Below, one piece after another: positions 63,419-64,000 of a stretch of DNA of 64,000 nt. A program made the translations under genes and the position numbers. This DNA comes from Sphingomonas abaci. GTDB taxonomy: Bacteria; Pseudomonadota; Alphaproteobacteria; Sphingomonadales; Sphingomonadaceae. The stretch lies in the NCBI RefSeq assembly GCF_014199625.1, contig NZ_JACHNY010000004.1, positions 1 through 64,000 on the forward strand. The letters run 5' to 3'. Position 1 is the stretch's first letter; each line of letters begins with the position of its first letter. The notes beneath the pieces are model-generated. The model worked only from the letters and a program-made list of their open reading frames with translations. It had not been told where the DNA came from and searched no databases.

Positions 63419-64000
63419 ATGAAGAAGATGGCGGTTACATTGTTGGCCATGACGGGCGCGATAATGGTCGCGCAACCGGCCCTCGCCCGGTCCGAAGCGG
63501 CGATGATCGACGCGGCCGCCGCCGAACTGGCCCCCAACGACTATGTCTGGGCGGACGCCGCGCCCCCGCCGGCCGCGCCGGGCCAGCCGAGCCCCGTTGC
63601 CCTGGCCCAGCCCGTCACACTGGTGGTCAGCCTGCCGCTCCAGCGCGCCTATGTCTATCGCGGCGACGTGCTGGTCGCGGCCTCCACCGTCTCGACCGGC
63701 CGCGACGGCAACGACACGCCGACCGGTGTCTATCCGATCCTTCAGAAGAACAAGGATCACCGCTCCAACATCTATGACGGCGCGCCGATGCCGTACATGC
63801 AGCGCCTGACCTGGGACGGGATCGCGCTCCATGCCGGCAACAATCCCGGCTTTCCCGACTCGCACGGCTGCGTCCGCCTGCCGACCGGGTTCGCGAAGAA
63901 ACTGTTCGGCGTGACCACGCTCGGCACCACGGTGGTCATCACCGACGAGGCGGTGGTGGGCGACCGACTCGACCGCAGCCTGCTCCAGACCGAGGCCAGC
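63419..64000 (+). CDS. L,D-transpeptidase (ErfK/YbiS-type), cut by the window end
   Basis: The 194 residues visible have a signal peptide (MKKMAVTLLAMTGAIMVAQP, cut near ALARS). A YkuD domain follows: TLVVSLPLQRAYVYRGDVLV, RDGNDTPTGVYPI and the catalytic block HAGNNPGFPDSHGCVRLP with H149 and C151. It links meso-diaminopimelate residues in peptidoglycan or attaches lipoproteins. No stop codon is reached before 64000, so the C-terminus is missing. An AGGGGA-type site lies upstream of the ATG. Confidence 0.85.
   Translation, partial: MKKMAVTLLAMTGAIMVAQPALARSEAAMIDAAAAELAPNDYVWADAAPPPAAPGQPSPVALAQPVTLVVSLPLQRAYVYRGDVLVAASTVSTGRDGNDTPTGVYPILQKNKDHRSNIYDGAPMPYMQRLTWDGIALHAGNNPGFPDSHGCVRLPTGFAKKLFGVTTLGTTVVITDEAVVGDRLDRSLLQTEAS

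Overview
The window is high-GC DNA from an alphaproteobacterium, most likely of the Sphingomonas group. I base this on gene content and order, not on a database search: lptC-lptA-lptB-rpoN in a row, divK beside rpmG, a SciP (DUF1153) protein, a split pntAA/pntAB/pntB transhydrogenase behind a COX4-type small protein, and a ligase-associated DNA repair set.

Positions 1-11640 are the right part of a prophage or phage-derived integrated element. It opens with what looks like the end of an IS21-like insertion sequence that has cut a phage gene. A lysis module follows (a holin-like/endolysin fusion, an i-spanin-like protein and a spanin-like lipoprotein), then two tail-fibre-type genes separated by a single in-frame UGA, a highly structured 350-base gap, and a DNA adenine methylase. 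A cargo zone with palindromic repeats, a GNAT acetyltransferase, a VOC protein and two small genes comes next. The element ends with a tyrosine integrase, a replication-type winged-helix gene and the 3' part of a tRNA-Thr(CGT) gene that marks the right attachment site.

From 11.7 kb onward the sequence is ordinary chromosome. Blocks in order: rRNA modification (rluE-like, rlmJ); a divergent TetR/MFS efflux pair; an M14 peptidase converging on a three-gene ABC-2 exporter with DUF3526-type permeases; a transhydrogenase operon with a COX4-like protein at its head, a DUF559 nuclease-like gene and repeat inserted between pntAA and pntAB, and a winged-helix gene at its end; an orphan sigma-54 activator; a pabB-pabC fusion and an aspartate aminotransferase; msrA; pdeM; divK and rpmG; dps; an ATP-dependent DNA ligase; a WYL regulator with its divergent target; a glutathionyl-hydroquinone reductase and a glutaminyl cyclase; a two-domain cold-shock protein with a long Gly/Phe-rich tail; an RNase D-like exonuclease with lptC-lptA-lptB-rpoN; a ligase-associated exonuclease; a complete Mla-type lipid transport operon; an RND efflux pair; SIMPL, GlsB and SciP genes; mnmA; and two divergent L,D-transpeptidase-type genes, the last running off the window edge.

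The items most worth follow-up are the holin-endolysin fusion, the UGA-split tail-fibre gene, the pseudoknot-like RNA candidate before the methylase, the palindromic repeat family with a compensatory base change, the DUF559 insertion in the pnt operon and the Gly/Phe-rich cold-shock protein. I did not find a CRISPR array, a reverse transcriptase or a recognisable complete new defence system.
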